Assembly: GCA_947652115.1 (NCBI GenBank)
Contig: OX393574.1
Span: 13,228,888 to 13,292,887, forward strand
Length of the DNA: 64,000 bases
Direction of reading: 5' to 3'
Source: Blastomussa wellsi
Taxonomy: Eukaryota; Cnidaria; Anthozoa; Scleractinia; Plerogyridae
Below, one piece after another: positions 51,146-61,868 of the stretch. Below the pieces are notes generated by a model. That model did not search any database, was not told where the DNA came from, and saw only the letters and a list, made by a program, of their open reading frames with translations. Numbering within the stretch: the first letter of the stretch is position 1; each line of letters starts with the position of its first letter. Made by a program: the position numbers and the translations under genes.

Positions 51146-53150
51146 TGGTTAGGGAAGATCTTGGTTATGCAAGATCTTCGTTATGCAAGATCTTTGTTAG
51201 GAAAGATCTTGGTTATGCAAGATCTTGGTTATGCAATATCTTTTTTAGGAAAGATCTTGGTTAGACAATGTGTTGGTTATGCAAGATCTTTGTTATGCAA
51301 AATCTTGGTTATGCAAGATCTTGGTTAGGCATCTTCTTGGTTGTACAAGATCTTGGTTATGCAAGATCTTCTTTATGCAAGATCATCGTTAGGGAAGATC
51401 TTGGTTATGCAAGAACCTGGTTTGGCAAGATCTTGGTTAGGGAAGATCTTGGTTATGCAAGATCTTGGTTAGGCAAGATCTTAGTTATGCAAGATCTTGG
51501 TTATGCAAGATCTTGGTTAGGGAAGATCTTGGTTATGCAAGATCTTGGTTCGAGAAGACCATGATTAGGGAAGATCTTAGTTATGCATGAACTTCTTTTG
51601 GAAAGATCTTGGTTATGGAAGATCTTGGTTATGCAAGATCTTGGTTAGGCAAGATCTTGGTTAGGGAAGATCTTGGTTATGCAAGATCTTGGTTAGGCAA
51701 GATCTTGGTCAGGGAAGATCTTGGTTAGGCAAGATATTGGTTATGGAAGATCTTGGTTATGCAAGTTCTTGGTTATGTAAGAACTTGGTTATGAAAGATC
51801 TTGGTTAGGGAAGATCTTGGTTAGGCAAGAGCTTGGTTAGGGAAGATCTTGGTTATGCAAGATCTTCGTTATGCAAGATCTTTGTTAGGGAAGATCTTGG
51901 TTATGCAAGATCTTGGTTATGCAAGATCTTGGTTAGGGAAGATCTTGGTTATGCAAGATCTTCGTTATGCAAGATCTTTGTTAGGGAAGATCTTGGTTAT
52001 GCAAGATCTTGGTTATGCAAGATCTTGGTTAGGAAAAATCTTGCTTAGGCAATGTGTTGGTTATGCAAGATCTTTGTTATGCAAGATCTTGGTTATGCAA
52101 GATCTTGGTTATGCAAGATCATGGTTATGCAAGATCTTGGTTAGGAAAGATCTTGGTTAGGCAATGTGTTGGTTATGCAAGATCTCTGTTATGCAAGATC
52201 TTGGTTATGCAAGATCTTCGTTATGCAAGATCATGGTTAGGGAAGATCTAAGTTATGCAAGAACTTGGTTTGGAGAGATCTTGGTTAGGGAAGATCTTGG
52301 TTATGCAAGATCTTGGTTAGGCAAGATCTTGGTTAGGCAAGATCTTGCTTACGGAAGATCTTTGTTAGGCAAGATCTTGGTTATGCAAGTTCTTGGTTAT
52401 GCAAGATCTTGGTTAGGGAAGATCTTGGTTATTGAAGATCTTGGTTATGCAAGTTCTTGGTTATGCAAGATCTTGGATGGTTGATTATGCAAGATCTTGG
52501 TTCGGGAAAATAATGGTTAGGGAAGATCTTAGTTATGCATCAACTTGGTTTGGAAAGATCTTGGTTATGGAAGATCTTGGTTATGCAAGATCTTGCTTAG
52601 GCAAGATCTTTTTTATGCAAGATCTTGGTTATGCAAATTCTGGTTAGGCAAGACCTTGGTTATGCAAGATCTTGGTTAGGGAAGATCTTGGTTATGCAAG
52701 ATCTTTGTTCGGGAAGAAGATGGTTAGGGAAGGTCTTAGTTATGCATGAGCTTGGTTTGGAAAGATCTTGGTTAGGGAAGATCTTGGTTATGCAAGATCT
52801 TTGTTAGGCAAGATCTTGGTTAGGGAAGATCTTGGTTAGGCGAGATCTTGGTTATCCAAGACCTTGGTTAGGGAGGATCTTGGTTATGCAAGATCTTGGT
52901 TATTCAAGTTCTTGGTTATGCAAGATCTTGGTTAGGGAAGATCTTGGTTATGCAAGATCTTGGTTAGGCAAGATCTTGGTTAGGGAAGATCTTGGTTATG
53001 CAAGATCTTGGTTAGGCAAGACCTTGGTTAGGAAAGATCTTGGTTAGGCAAGATCTTGGTTATCCAAGATCTTGGTTAGGTAAGATCTTGGTTATGGAAG
53101 ATCTTGGTTAGGCAAAATCTTGGTTAGGCGAGATCTTGGTTAGGGAAGAT
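51146..53150 (+). repeat. Satellite mosaic right of the 7.8-kb duplication
   Basis: 51,146-51,830 continues the order of 33,840-34,530 (offset 17,300). A local 96-bp (6-unit) tandem pair lies at about 51,841-52,032, with the CTTCGTTATGC/CTTTGTTAGGG pair at 51,864 and 51,960. From about 52,380 to 52,800 the sequence matches 46,860-47,280 at an offset of 5,525, including the CTTGGATGGTTGATTATGC unit. From about 52,830 it resembles 35,605-35,760 (GGTTAGGCGAG, TTATCC, AAGACC, GGTTAGGGAGG). No non-satellite sequence is present. Confidence 0.8.
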
Positions 53151-53153
53151 CTT

Positions 53154-53540
53154 GGCTAGGCAAGGCCTTGGTTAGGGAGGATCTTGGTTATGCAAGATAT
53201 TGGTTATGCAAGTTCTTGGTTATGCAAGATCTTGGTTAGGGAAGATGTTGGTTATGCAAGATCTTGGTTAGGCAAGATCTTGGTTATGCAAGATCTTGGT
53301 TAGGCAAGATCTTGGTTAGGGAAGATCTTGGCTAGGCAAGGCCTTGGTTAGGGAGGATCTTGGTTATGCAAGATATTGGTTATGCAAGTTCTTGGTTATG
53401 CAAGATCTTGGTTAGGGAAGATGTTGGTTATGCAAGATCTTGGTTAGGCAAGATCTTGGTTATGCAAGATCTTGGTTAGGCAAGATCTTGGTTAGGGAAG
53501 ATCTTGGCTAGGCAAGGCCTTGGTTAGGAAAGATCTTGGT
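53154..53540 (+). repeat. 176-bp (11-unit) tandem higher-order repeat
   Basis: The marker CTTGGCTAGGCAAGGCC recurs at 53,151, 53,327 and 53,503, exactly 176 bp apart, with the intervening GGTTAGGGAGG, AAGATATTGG, AAGTTCTTGG and AAGATGTTGG units in the same order. Two full copies (53,154-53,329 and 53,330-53,505) are followed by a third start that diverges after the GGCC marker. I saw no difference between the two full copies. Confidence 0.92.
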
Positions 53541-54240
53541 TAGGGAAGATCTTGGTTATGCAAGATTTTGGTTATGCAAGTTCTTGGTTATGCAAGATCT
53601 TGGTTAGGGAAGATCTTGGTTATGCAAGATCTTTGTTATGCAAGCTCTTGGTTATGCAAGATCTTGGTTAGGCAACATCTTGGTTATGCAAGATCTTGGT
53701 TATGCAAGATCTTCGTTTTGCAAGATCATGGTTAGGGAAGATCTTGGTTATGCAAGAACTTGGTTTGGCAAGATCTTGGTTAGGGAAGGTCTTGGTTATG
53801 CAAGATCTTGGTTAGGCAAGATCTTAGTTATGCAAGATCTTGGTTATGCAAGATCTTGGTTAGGCAAGATCTTGGTTAGGCGAGATCTTGGTTATCCAAG
53901 ATCTTGGTTAGGTAAGATCTTGGTTATGCAAGATCTTGGTTAGATAAGATCTTGGTTATGCAAGATTTTGGTTATGCACGTTCTTGGTTATGCAAGATCT
54001 TGGTTAGGGAAGATCTTGGTTATGCAAGATCTTTGTTATGCAAGTTCTTGGTTATGCAAGATCTTGGTTAGGGAATATCTTGGTTAGGGATGATCTTGGT
54101 TAGGCAAGATCTTGGTTATCAAGATCTTGGTTATGCAAGATCTTGGTTAGGCAAGATCTTGGTTAGGGAAGATCTTGGTTATGCAAGATCTTGGTTAGGC
54201 AAGATCTTGGTTAGGGAAGATCTTGGTTAGGCAAGATCTT
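53541..54240 (+). repeat. Ordinary satellite stretch between 53.5 and 54.2 kb
   Basis: Standard 16-bp units without an obvious local period. It includes a GCAAGCTCTTGG core variant near 53,640, a GGTTAGGCGAG/TTATCC stretch near 53,880, a GCACGTTCTTGG unit near 53,977 and a 15-bp GGTTATC unit near 54,117, the recurrent phase-shifting marker. I see no gene or foreign element in it. Confidence 0.75.
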
Positions 54241-55960
54241 GGTTATGGAAGATCTTGGTTATGCAAGTTCTTGGTTATGTAAGAACTTGGTTATGTAAGA
54301 TCTTGGTTAGGGAAGATCTTGGTTAGGAAAGATCTTGGTTATGCAAGATCTTGGTTAGGGAAGATCTTGGTTAGGCAAGATCATGGTTGTGAAAGATCTT
54401 GGTTAGGGAAGATCTTGGTTATGCAAGATCTTCGTTATGCAAGATCTTTGTTAAGGAAGATCTTGGTTATGCAAGATCTTGGTTAGGCAAGATCTTGGTT
54501 AGGAAAGATCTTGGTTAGGCAAGATCTTGGTTATGGAAGATCTTGGTTATGTAAGTTCTTGGTTATGTAAGAACTTGGTTATGCAAGATCTTGGTTATGC
54601 AAGATCTTGGTTAGGGAAGATCTTGGTTATGCAAGATCTTCGTTATGCAAGATCTTTGTTAGGGAAGATCTTCGTTATGCAAGATCTTGGTTATGCAAGA
54701 TCTTGGTTATGCAAGACTTGGTTAGGAAAGATCTTGGTTAGACAATGTGTTGGTTATGCAAGATAATTGTTATGAAAGATCTTGGTTATGCAAGATTGTG
54801 GTTAGGCAAGATCTTGGTTAGGGAAGATCTTGGTTATGCAAGATCTTGGTTAGGCAAGATCTTGGTTAGGAAAGATCTTGGATAGGCAAGATCTTGGTTA
54901 TGGAAGATCGTGGTTATGCAAAAACTTGGTTTGGAAAGATCTTGGTTGGGGAAGATCTTGGTTATGCAAGATCTTTGTTAGGCAAGATCTTAGTTATGCA
55001 AGATCTTGTTTATGCAAGATCTTGGTTAGGCAAGATCTTGGTTACTCAGGATCTTGGTTATGCAAGATCTTCGTTATGCAAGATCTTGGTTATGCAAGAT
55101 AATGGTTATGAAAGATCTTGGTTATGCAAAATCTTGGTTAGGGAAGATCTTGGTTATTGAAGATCTTGGTTATTCAAGTTCTTGGTTATGCAAGATCTTG
55201 GTTATGGAAGATCTTGGTTATGCAAGCTCTTGGTTAGGGAAGATCTTGGTTATGCAAGATCTTGGTTCGGGAAGATCTTGGTTATGCAAGATCTTGGTTC
55301 GGGAACATCATGGTTAGGGAAGATCTTGGTTATGCATGAACTTGGTTTTGCAAGATTTTGGTTAGGCAAGATCTTGGTTATGCAAGATCTTGTTTATGCA
55401 AAATCTTGGTTAGGCAAGATCCTTGTTATGCAAAATCCTGGTTCGGCAAGATCTTGGTTATGCAAGATCTTGGTTGTGCAAGTTCTTGGTTACGCAAGAT
55501 CTTGGTTAAGAAAGATCTTGGTTATGCAAGATCTTGGTTACTGAAGATCTTTGTTATGCAAGATCTTGGTTCGGGAAGATCTTGGTTATGCAAGATCCTG
55601 GTTCGGTAACATCATGGTTAGGGAAGATCTTGGTTATGCATGAACTTTGTTTTGCAAGATCTTGGTTAGGCAAGATCTTGGTTATGCAAGATCTTGTTGA
55701 TGCAAAATCTTGGTTAGGCAAGATCTCGGTTATGCAAGATGTTGGTTAGGGAAGATCTTGGTTATGCAAGATAATGGTTATGCAAGTTCTTGGTTATGCA
55801 AGATCTTGGTTAGGGAAGATCTTGGTTGTTCAAGATCTTGGTTAGGGAATATCATGGTTAGGGAAGATCTTGGTTTGGCAAGATCTTGGTTAGGCAAGAT
55901 CGTTGTTACTGAAGATCTTGGTTATGCAAGATCTTGGTTCGGGAAGATCTTGGTTATGCA
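54241..55960 (+). repeat. Diverged third copy of part of the 7.8-kb block
   Basis: From about 54,500 the order follows 47,450-48,900 (and 39,660-41,100 in copy 1): 54,527 matches 47,482 (offset 7,045), and from 54,894 to about 55,960 the offset is a constant 7,061. Shared markers include GCAAGACTTGG (a 14-bp unit), AAGATAATTGTTATG, AAGATTGTGG, CTTGGATAGGC, GGTTACTCAGG and the CTTGTTGATGC unit near 55,690. The 16-bp change in offset reflects one extra unit near 54,700. Scattered substitutions show that this copy is older than the 7,793-bp pair. Confidence 0.85.
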
Positions 55961-58900
55961 AGATCTTGGTTATGCAAGTTCTTGGTTATGCAAGATCTTG
56001 GTTAGGGAAGATTTTGGTTATTGAAGATCTTGGTTATGCAAGTTCTTGGTTATGCAAGATCTTGGTTAGGGAAGATCTTGGTTATGCAAGATCTTGGTTA
56101 GGGAAGATCTTGGTTATGCAAGATCTTGGTTCGGGAAGATCTTGGTTATGGAAGATCTTGGTCCGGGAAGATCTTGGTTATGCAAGATCTTGGTTCGGGA
56201 AGATCATGGTTAGGGAAGATCTTAGGTATGCATGAACTTGGTTTGGAAAGATCTTGGTTAGGGAAGATCTTGGTTATGCAAGATCTTGGTTAGGCAAGAT
56301 CTTTGTTATGCAAGATCTTGGTTATGCAAAATCCTGGTTAGGCAAGATCTTGGTTATGCAAGATCTTGGTTAGGGAAGATCTTGGTTAGCCAAGATCTTT
56401 TTTATGCAAGATCTTGGTTAGGGAAGATCGGTTATGCAAGATCTTGGTTATGCAAGTTCTTGGTTCTGAAAGATCTTGGTTAGGGAAGATCTTGGTTATG
56501 CAAGATCTTTGTGATGCAAAATCCTCATTAGGCAAGATCTTGGTTAGGTAAGATCTTGGTTAGGGAAGATCTTGGTTATGCAAGATCTTGGTAAGGCAAA
56601 ATCTTGGTTATGCAAGATCTTGGTTAGGCAAGATCTTGGTTACTCAAGATCTTGGTTATGCAATATCTTGGTTAGGGAACATCTTGGTTATGCAAGATCT
56701 TGGTTACTGAAGATGTTTGTTATGCAAGATATAGGTTCGGGAAGATCTTGGTTATGCAAGATCTTGGTTCTGGAAGATCATGGTAAGGGAAGATCTTGGT
56801 TATGCAAGATCTTGGTTAGGCAAGATCTTGGTTATGCAAGATCTTGTTTATGCAAAATCTTGGTTAGGCAAGTTCTTGGTTATGCAAGATGTTTGTTAGC
56901 GAAGATCTTGGTTTTGCAAGATCTTGGTTATGCAAGTTCTTGGTTATGGAAGATCTTGGTTATGCAAGGTCTTGGTTAGACAAGATCTTGGTTATGCAAG
57001 ATCTTGGTTATGCAAGATCTTGGTTAGGCAAGATCTTGGTTAGGGAAGATCTTGGTTATGCAAGATCTTGGTTATGCAAGATCTTGGTTATGCAAGATCT
57101 TGGTTAGGGAAGATCTTGGTTATGCAAGGTCTTGGTTAGACAAGATCTTGGTTATGCAAGATCTTGGTTATGCAGGATCTTGGTTAGGCAAGATCTTGGT
57201 TAGGCGAGATCTTGGTTATCCAAGACCTTCGTTAGGGAAGATCTTGGTTTTGCAAGATCTTGGTTATGCAAGTTCTTGGTTATGCAAGATCTTGGTTAGG
57301 AAAGATCTTGGTTACGCAAGATCTTGGTCAGGGAAGATCTTGGTTAGGGAAGATCCTGGTTATGAAGGATCTTGGTTATGCAAGATCTTTGTCAAGGAAA
57401 AATCTTGGTTTTGCAATATCTTGGTTATGCAAGATCTTCGTTATGCAAGATCTTGGTTAGGAAAGATCTTGGTTATGCAATGTGTTGGTTATGCATGATC
57501 TTTGTTATGCAAGATCTTGGTTATGCAAGATCTTGGTTAGGCAACATCTCTGTTATGCAAGATCTTGGTTATGCAAGATCTTGGTTATGCAAGATCATAG
57601 TTAGGGAAGATCTTGGTTATGGAAGAACTTGGTTTGGCAAGATTTTGGTTAGGGAAGATCTTGGTTAGGGAAGATCTTGGTTATGCAAGATCTTGGTTAG
57701 GCAAGATCTTAGTTATGGAAGATCTTTGTTATGCAAGATCTTGGTTAGTCAAGATCTTGGTTACTCAGGATCTTGGTTATGCAAGATCTTCGTTATGCAA
57801 GATCTTGGTTATGCAAGATAATGGTTATGAAAGATCTTAGTTATGCAAAATCTTGGTTAGGGAAGATCTTGGTTATGCAAGATCTTCGTTAGGGAAGATC
57901 TTGGTTATGGAAGATCTTAGGTATGCATGAACTTGGTTTGGAAAGATCTTGGTTAGGGAAGATCTTCGTTAGGCACGATTTTGTTTAGGGAAGATCTTGG
58001 TTAGGCAAGATCTTGCTTACGGAAGATCTTGTTTAGGCAAGATCTTGGTTATGCAAGTTCTTGGTTATGCAATATCTTGGTTAGGGAAGATCTCGGTTAT
58101 TGAAGATCTTGGTTATGCAAGTTCTTGGTTATGCAAGATCTTGGTTGGGGAAGATCTTGGTTATGCAAGATCTTGGCTAGGGAAGATCTTGGTTATGCAA
58201 GATCTTGGTTCGGGAAGATCTTGGTTATGCAAGATCTTGGTTCGGGAAGATCATGGTTAGGGAAGATCTTAGGTATGCATGAACTTGGTTTGGAAAGATC
58301 TTGGTTAGGGAAGATCTTGGTTATGCAAGATCTTGGTTAGGCAAGATCTTTGTTATGCAAGATCTTGGTTATGCAAAATCCTGGTTAGGCAAGATCTTGG
58401 TTATGCAAGATATTGGTTACGCAAGACCTTGGTTATGCAAGATGTTGGTTAGGGAAGATCTTGGTTATCCAAGATCTTGATTATGTAAGTTCTTGGTTAT
58501 GCAAGATCTTGGTTAGGGAAGATCTGGGTTGTGCAATATCTTGGTTAGGGAATATCATGGTTAGGGAACATCTTGGTTTGGCAAGATCTTGGTTAGGGAA
58601 GATTTTGGTTATGCAAGATCTTGGTTAGGGAAGATCTTGGTTATGCAAGATGTTGGTTAGGGAAGATCTTGGTTATCCAAGATCTTGATTATGTAAGTTC
58701 TTGGTTATGCAAGATCTTGGTTAGGGAAAATCTGGGTTGTGCAAGATCTTGGTTAGGGAAAATCATGGTTAGAGAAGATCTTGGTTTGGCAAGATCTTGG
58801 TTAGGGAAGATCTTGGTTATGCAAGATCTTGGTTAGGGAAGATCTTGGTTATGCAAGATCTTGGTTAGGCAAGATCTTGGTTAGGCAAGATCTTTGTTAT

Positions 58901-61868
58901 GCAAGATCTTGGTTATGCAAAATCCTGGTTAGGCAAGATCTTGGTTCGGGAAGATCATGGTTAGGGAAGATCTTGGTTATGCATGAACTTGGTTTGGCAA
59001 GATCTTGGTTAGGGAAGATCTTGGTTATGCAAGATCTTAGTTATGCAAACTCTTGGTTATGCAAAATCTTGGTTATGCAAGATCTTGGTTATGCAAGATC
59101 TTGGTTAGGCAAGATCTTGGTTATGCAAGATCTTTGTTAGGGAAGATCTTGGTTATGCAAGATCTTTGTTAGGCAAGATCTTGGTTAGGGAAGTTCTTGG
59201 TTAGGCAAGATCTTTTTTATGCAAAATCTTGGTTAGGGAAGATCGGTTATGCAAGATCTTGGTTATGCAAGTTCTTGGTTATGCAAGATCTTGGTTAGGG
59301 AAGATCTTGGTTATGCAAGATCTTTGTGATGCAAAATCCTCATTAGGCAAGATCTTTGTTAGGTAAGATCTTGGTTCGGGAAGATCTTGGTTATGCAAGA
59401 TCTTGGTAAGGCAAAATCTTGGTTATTAAAGATCTTGGTTATGCAAGATCTTGGCTAGGCAAAATCTTGGTTACTCAAGATCTTGGTTATGCAATATCTT
59501 GGTTAGGGAAGATCTTGGTTATGCAAGGTCTTGGTTACTGAAGATGTTTGTTATGCAAGATCTTGGTTCGGGAAGATCTTGGTTATGCAAGATCTTGGTT
59601 CTGGAAGATCATGGTTAGGGAAGATTTTGGTTATGCATGAACTTGGTTTGGCAAGATCTTGGTAAGGGAAGATCTTGGTTATGCAAGATCTTGGTTAGGC
59701 CAGGTCTTGGTTATGCAAGATCTTGTTTACGCAAAATCTTGGTTAGGCAAGATCTTTGTTATGCAAGATGTTGGTTAGCGAAGATCTTGGTTATGCAAGA
59801 TCTTGGTTATGGAAGTTCTTGGTTATGCAAGATCTTTGTTAGGGAAGATCTTGGTTAGGGAAGATCTTGGTTTGGCAAGATCTTGGTTAGGGAAGATCTT
59901 GGTTATGGAATATCTTGGTTAGGGAAGATCTTGGTTATGCAAGATCTTGGTTAGGCAACATCTTGGTTATGCAAGATCTTGTTTATGCAAAATCTTGGTT
60001 AGGCAAGATCTTGGTTATGCAAGATGTTGGTTAGCGAAGATCTTGGTTATGCAAGATCTTGGTTATGCAAGTTCTTGGTTATGCAAGATCTTTGTTAGGG
60101 AAGATCTTGGTTAGGGAAGGTCTTGGTTTGGCAAGATCTTGGTTAGGGAAGATCTTGGTTATGCAAGATCTTGGTTAGGCAAGATCTTGGTTATGCAAGA
60201 TCTTAGTTATGCAAAATCTTGCTTTGGCAAGATCTTGGTTACGCAAGATCTTGGTTAGGCAAGATCTTGGTTATGCAAGATCTTGGTTAGGGAAGATATT
60301 GGTTATGCAAGATCTTTGTTAGGGAAGATCTTTGTTAGGGAAGTTCTTGGTTAGGCAAGATCTTTTTTATGCAAGATCTTGGTTAGGGAAGATCGGTTAT
60401 GCAAGATCTTGGTTATGCAAGATCTTGGTTATGCAAGATCTTGGTTATGCAAGATCTTGGTTAGGGAAGATCTTGGTTATGCAAGATCTTTGTGATGCAA
60501 AATCCTCATTAGGCAAGATCTTGGTTAGGTAAGATCTTGGTTAGGGAAGATCTTGGTTATGCAAGATATTGGTAACGCAAAATCGTGGTTATGAAAGATC
60601 TTGGTTATGCAAGATCTTGGTTAGGCAAGATCTTGGTTACTCAAGATCTTGGATACTCAAGATCTATCTTGGTTAGGGAAGATCTTGGTTATGCAAGGTC
60701 TTGGTTACTGAAGATGTTTGTTATGCAAGATCTTTGTTCGGGAAGATCTTGGTTATGCAAGATCTTGGTTCTGGAAGATCATGGTTAGGGAAGATCTTGG
60801 TTATGCATGAACTTGGTTTGGCAAGATCTTGGTAAGTGAAGATCTTGGTTATGCAAGATCTTGGTTATGCAAGTTCTTGGTTATGCAAGATCTTTGTTAG
60901 GGAAGATCTTGGTTAGGGAAGATCTTGGTTTGGCAAGATCTTGGTTAGGGAAGATCTTGGTTAGGCAATGTGTTGGTTATGCAAGATCTTTGTTATGCAA
61001 GATCTTGGTTAGGGAAGATCTTGGTTATGGAAGATCTTTGTGATGCAAAATCCTCATTAGGCAAGATCTTGGTTAGGTAAGATCTTGGTTAGGGAAGATC
61101 TTGGTTATGCAAGATCTTGGTAACGCCAAATCTTGGTTATGAAAGATCTTGGTTATGCAAGATCTTGGTTAGGCAAGATCTTGGTTACTCAAGATCTTGG
61201 TTATGCAACATCTTGGTTAGGGAAGATCTTGGTTATGCAAGGTCTTGGTTACTGAAGATGTTTGTTCGGGAAGATCTTGGTTCGGGAAGATCTTGGTTAT
61301 GCAAGATCTTGCTTCTGGAAGATCATGGTTAGGGAAGATCTTGGTTATGCATGAACTTGGTTTGGCAAGATCTTGGTAAGGGAAGATCTTGGTTATGCAA
61401 GATCTTGGTTATGCAAGTTCTTGGTTATGCAAGATCTTTGTTAGGGAAGATCTTGGCTAGGGAAGATCTTGGTTTGGCAAGATCTTGGTTAGGGAAGATC
61501 TTGGTTAAGCAATGTGTTGGTTATGCAAGATCTTTGTTATGCAAGATCTTGGTGATGCAAGAACTTCGTTAGGCAACATCTTGGTTATGCAAGATCTTGG
61601 TTATGCAAGATCTTCGTTATGCAAGATCATGGTTAGGGAAGATCTTGGTTATGCAAGAACTTGGTTTTGCAAGATCTTGGTTAGGGAAGATCTTGGTTAT
61701 GCAAGATCTTGGTTAGGCAAAATCTTAGTTATGCAAGATCTTGGTTATGCAAGATCTTGGTTAGACAACATCTTGGTTACTCAGGATTTTGGTTATGCAA
61801 GATCTTCGTTTTTCAAGATCTTGGTTATGCAAGATGATGGTTATGAAAGATCTTGGTTATGCAAGATC
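55961..61868 (+). repeat. Distal satellite mosaic with 208-bp and about 545-bp repeats
   Basis: The CTTTGTGATGC/AAAATCCTCATTAGGC marker occurs at 56,511, 59,326, 60,492 and 61,040, and the 14-bp unit AAGATCGGTTATGC near 56,427, 59,241 and 60,390. A 208-bp (13-unit) tandem pair lies at about 58,441-58,856 (GATGTTGGTTAGGG then TTATCC then CTTGATTATGT, at 58,441 and 58,649). A block with GGTTTGGC then GCAATGTGTTGG repeats near 60,870 and 61,415 (544-548 bp). A slip unit, GATCTATCTTGG, lies at about 60,660-60,672. Homogeneity is lower than at 13-23 kb, with the same variants in shorter segments. The satellite ends at about 61,868. Confidence 0.82.
58441..58856 (+). repeat. 208-bp (13-unit) tandem duplication
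   Basis: Two adjacent copies start at GATGTTGGTTAGGG (58,441 and 58,649). Each continues through a TTATCC spacer, CTTGATTATGT, AAGTTCTTGG, CTGGGTTGTGC, an AATCATGG or ATATCATGG core variant and a GGTTTGGC unit. The copies differ at several positions (for example GCAATATC versus GCAAGATC after GGTTGTGC), so the duplication is older than the 7,793-bp one. Confidence 0.85.

Larger units (their letters stand above)
1..61868 (+). repeat. 16-bp satellite array, consensus AAGATCTTGGTTATGC
   Basis: A continuous head-to-tail array of a 16-bp unit, about 3,870 copies, all in the same orientation; I saw no inverted block and no foreign insertion. The unit is an 8-bp self-complementary core AAGATCTT plus a spacer, most often GGTTATGC or GGTTAGGG/GGTTAGGC. 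With a C before the core it becomes the 10-bp palindrome CAAGATCTTG; with a TATCC or TAGCC spacer it becomes the 12-bp palindrome CCAAGATCTTGG. Core variants recur as AAGTTCTT, AAGAACTT, AAGGTCTT, AAGACCTT, AAAATCTT and AATATCTT. The consensus has no CpG; the GGTTCGGG and GGTTACGC spacers do. The array runs off the left edge of the window. The satellite nature is seen directly; the eukaryotic heterochromatin setting is inferred. I do not recognise it as a named satellite family. Confidence 0.98.

Noticed and set aside
1..61868. TTAGGG hexamers in many spacers, suggesting an interstitial telomeric repeat
   Set aside because: TTAGGG occurs only once per unit and is always followed by AAGATCTT. 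There are no consecutive hexamers, and TTAGGC, TTAGGA and TTATGC are equally normal spacers. It is a chance match inside the spacer.
1..61868. CRISPR array
   Set aside because: Repeats are directly adjacent 16-mers with no unique spacers of 25-40 bp, there are no cas genes, and the array is tens of kb long.
1..61868. Palindromic core as operator or restriction-modification signature
   Set aside because: AAGATCTT includes BglII and GATC sites in every unit because it is part of the repeat consensus. No adjacent regulator or methylase gene exists in the window.
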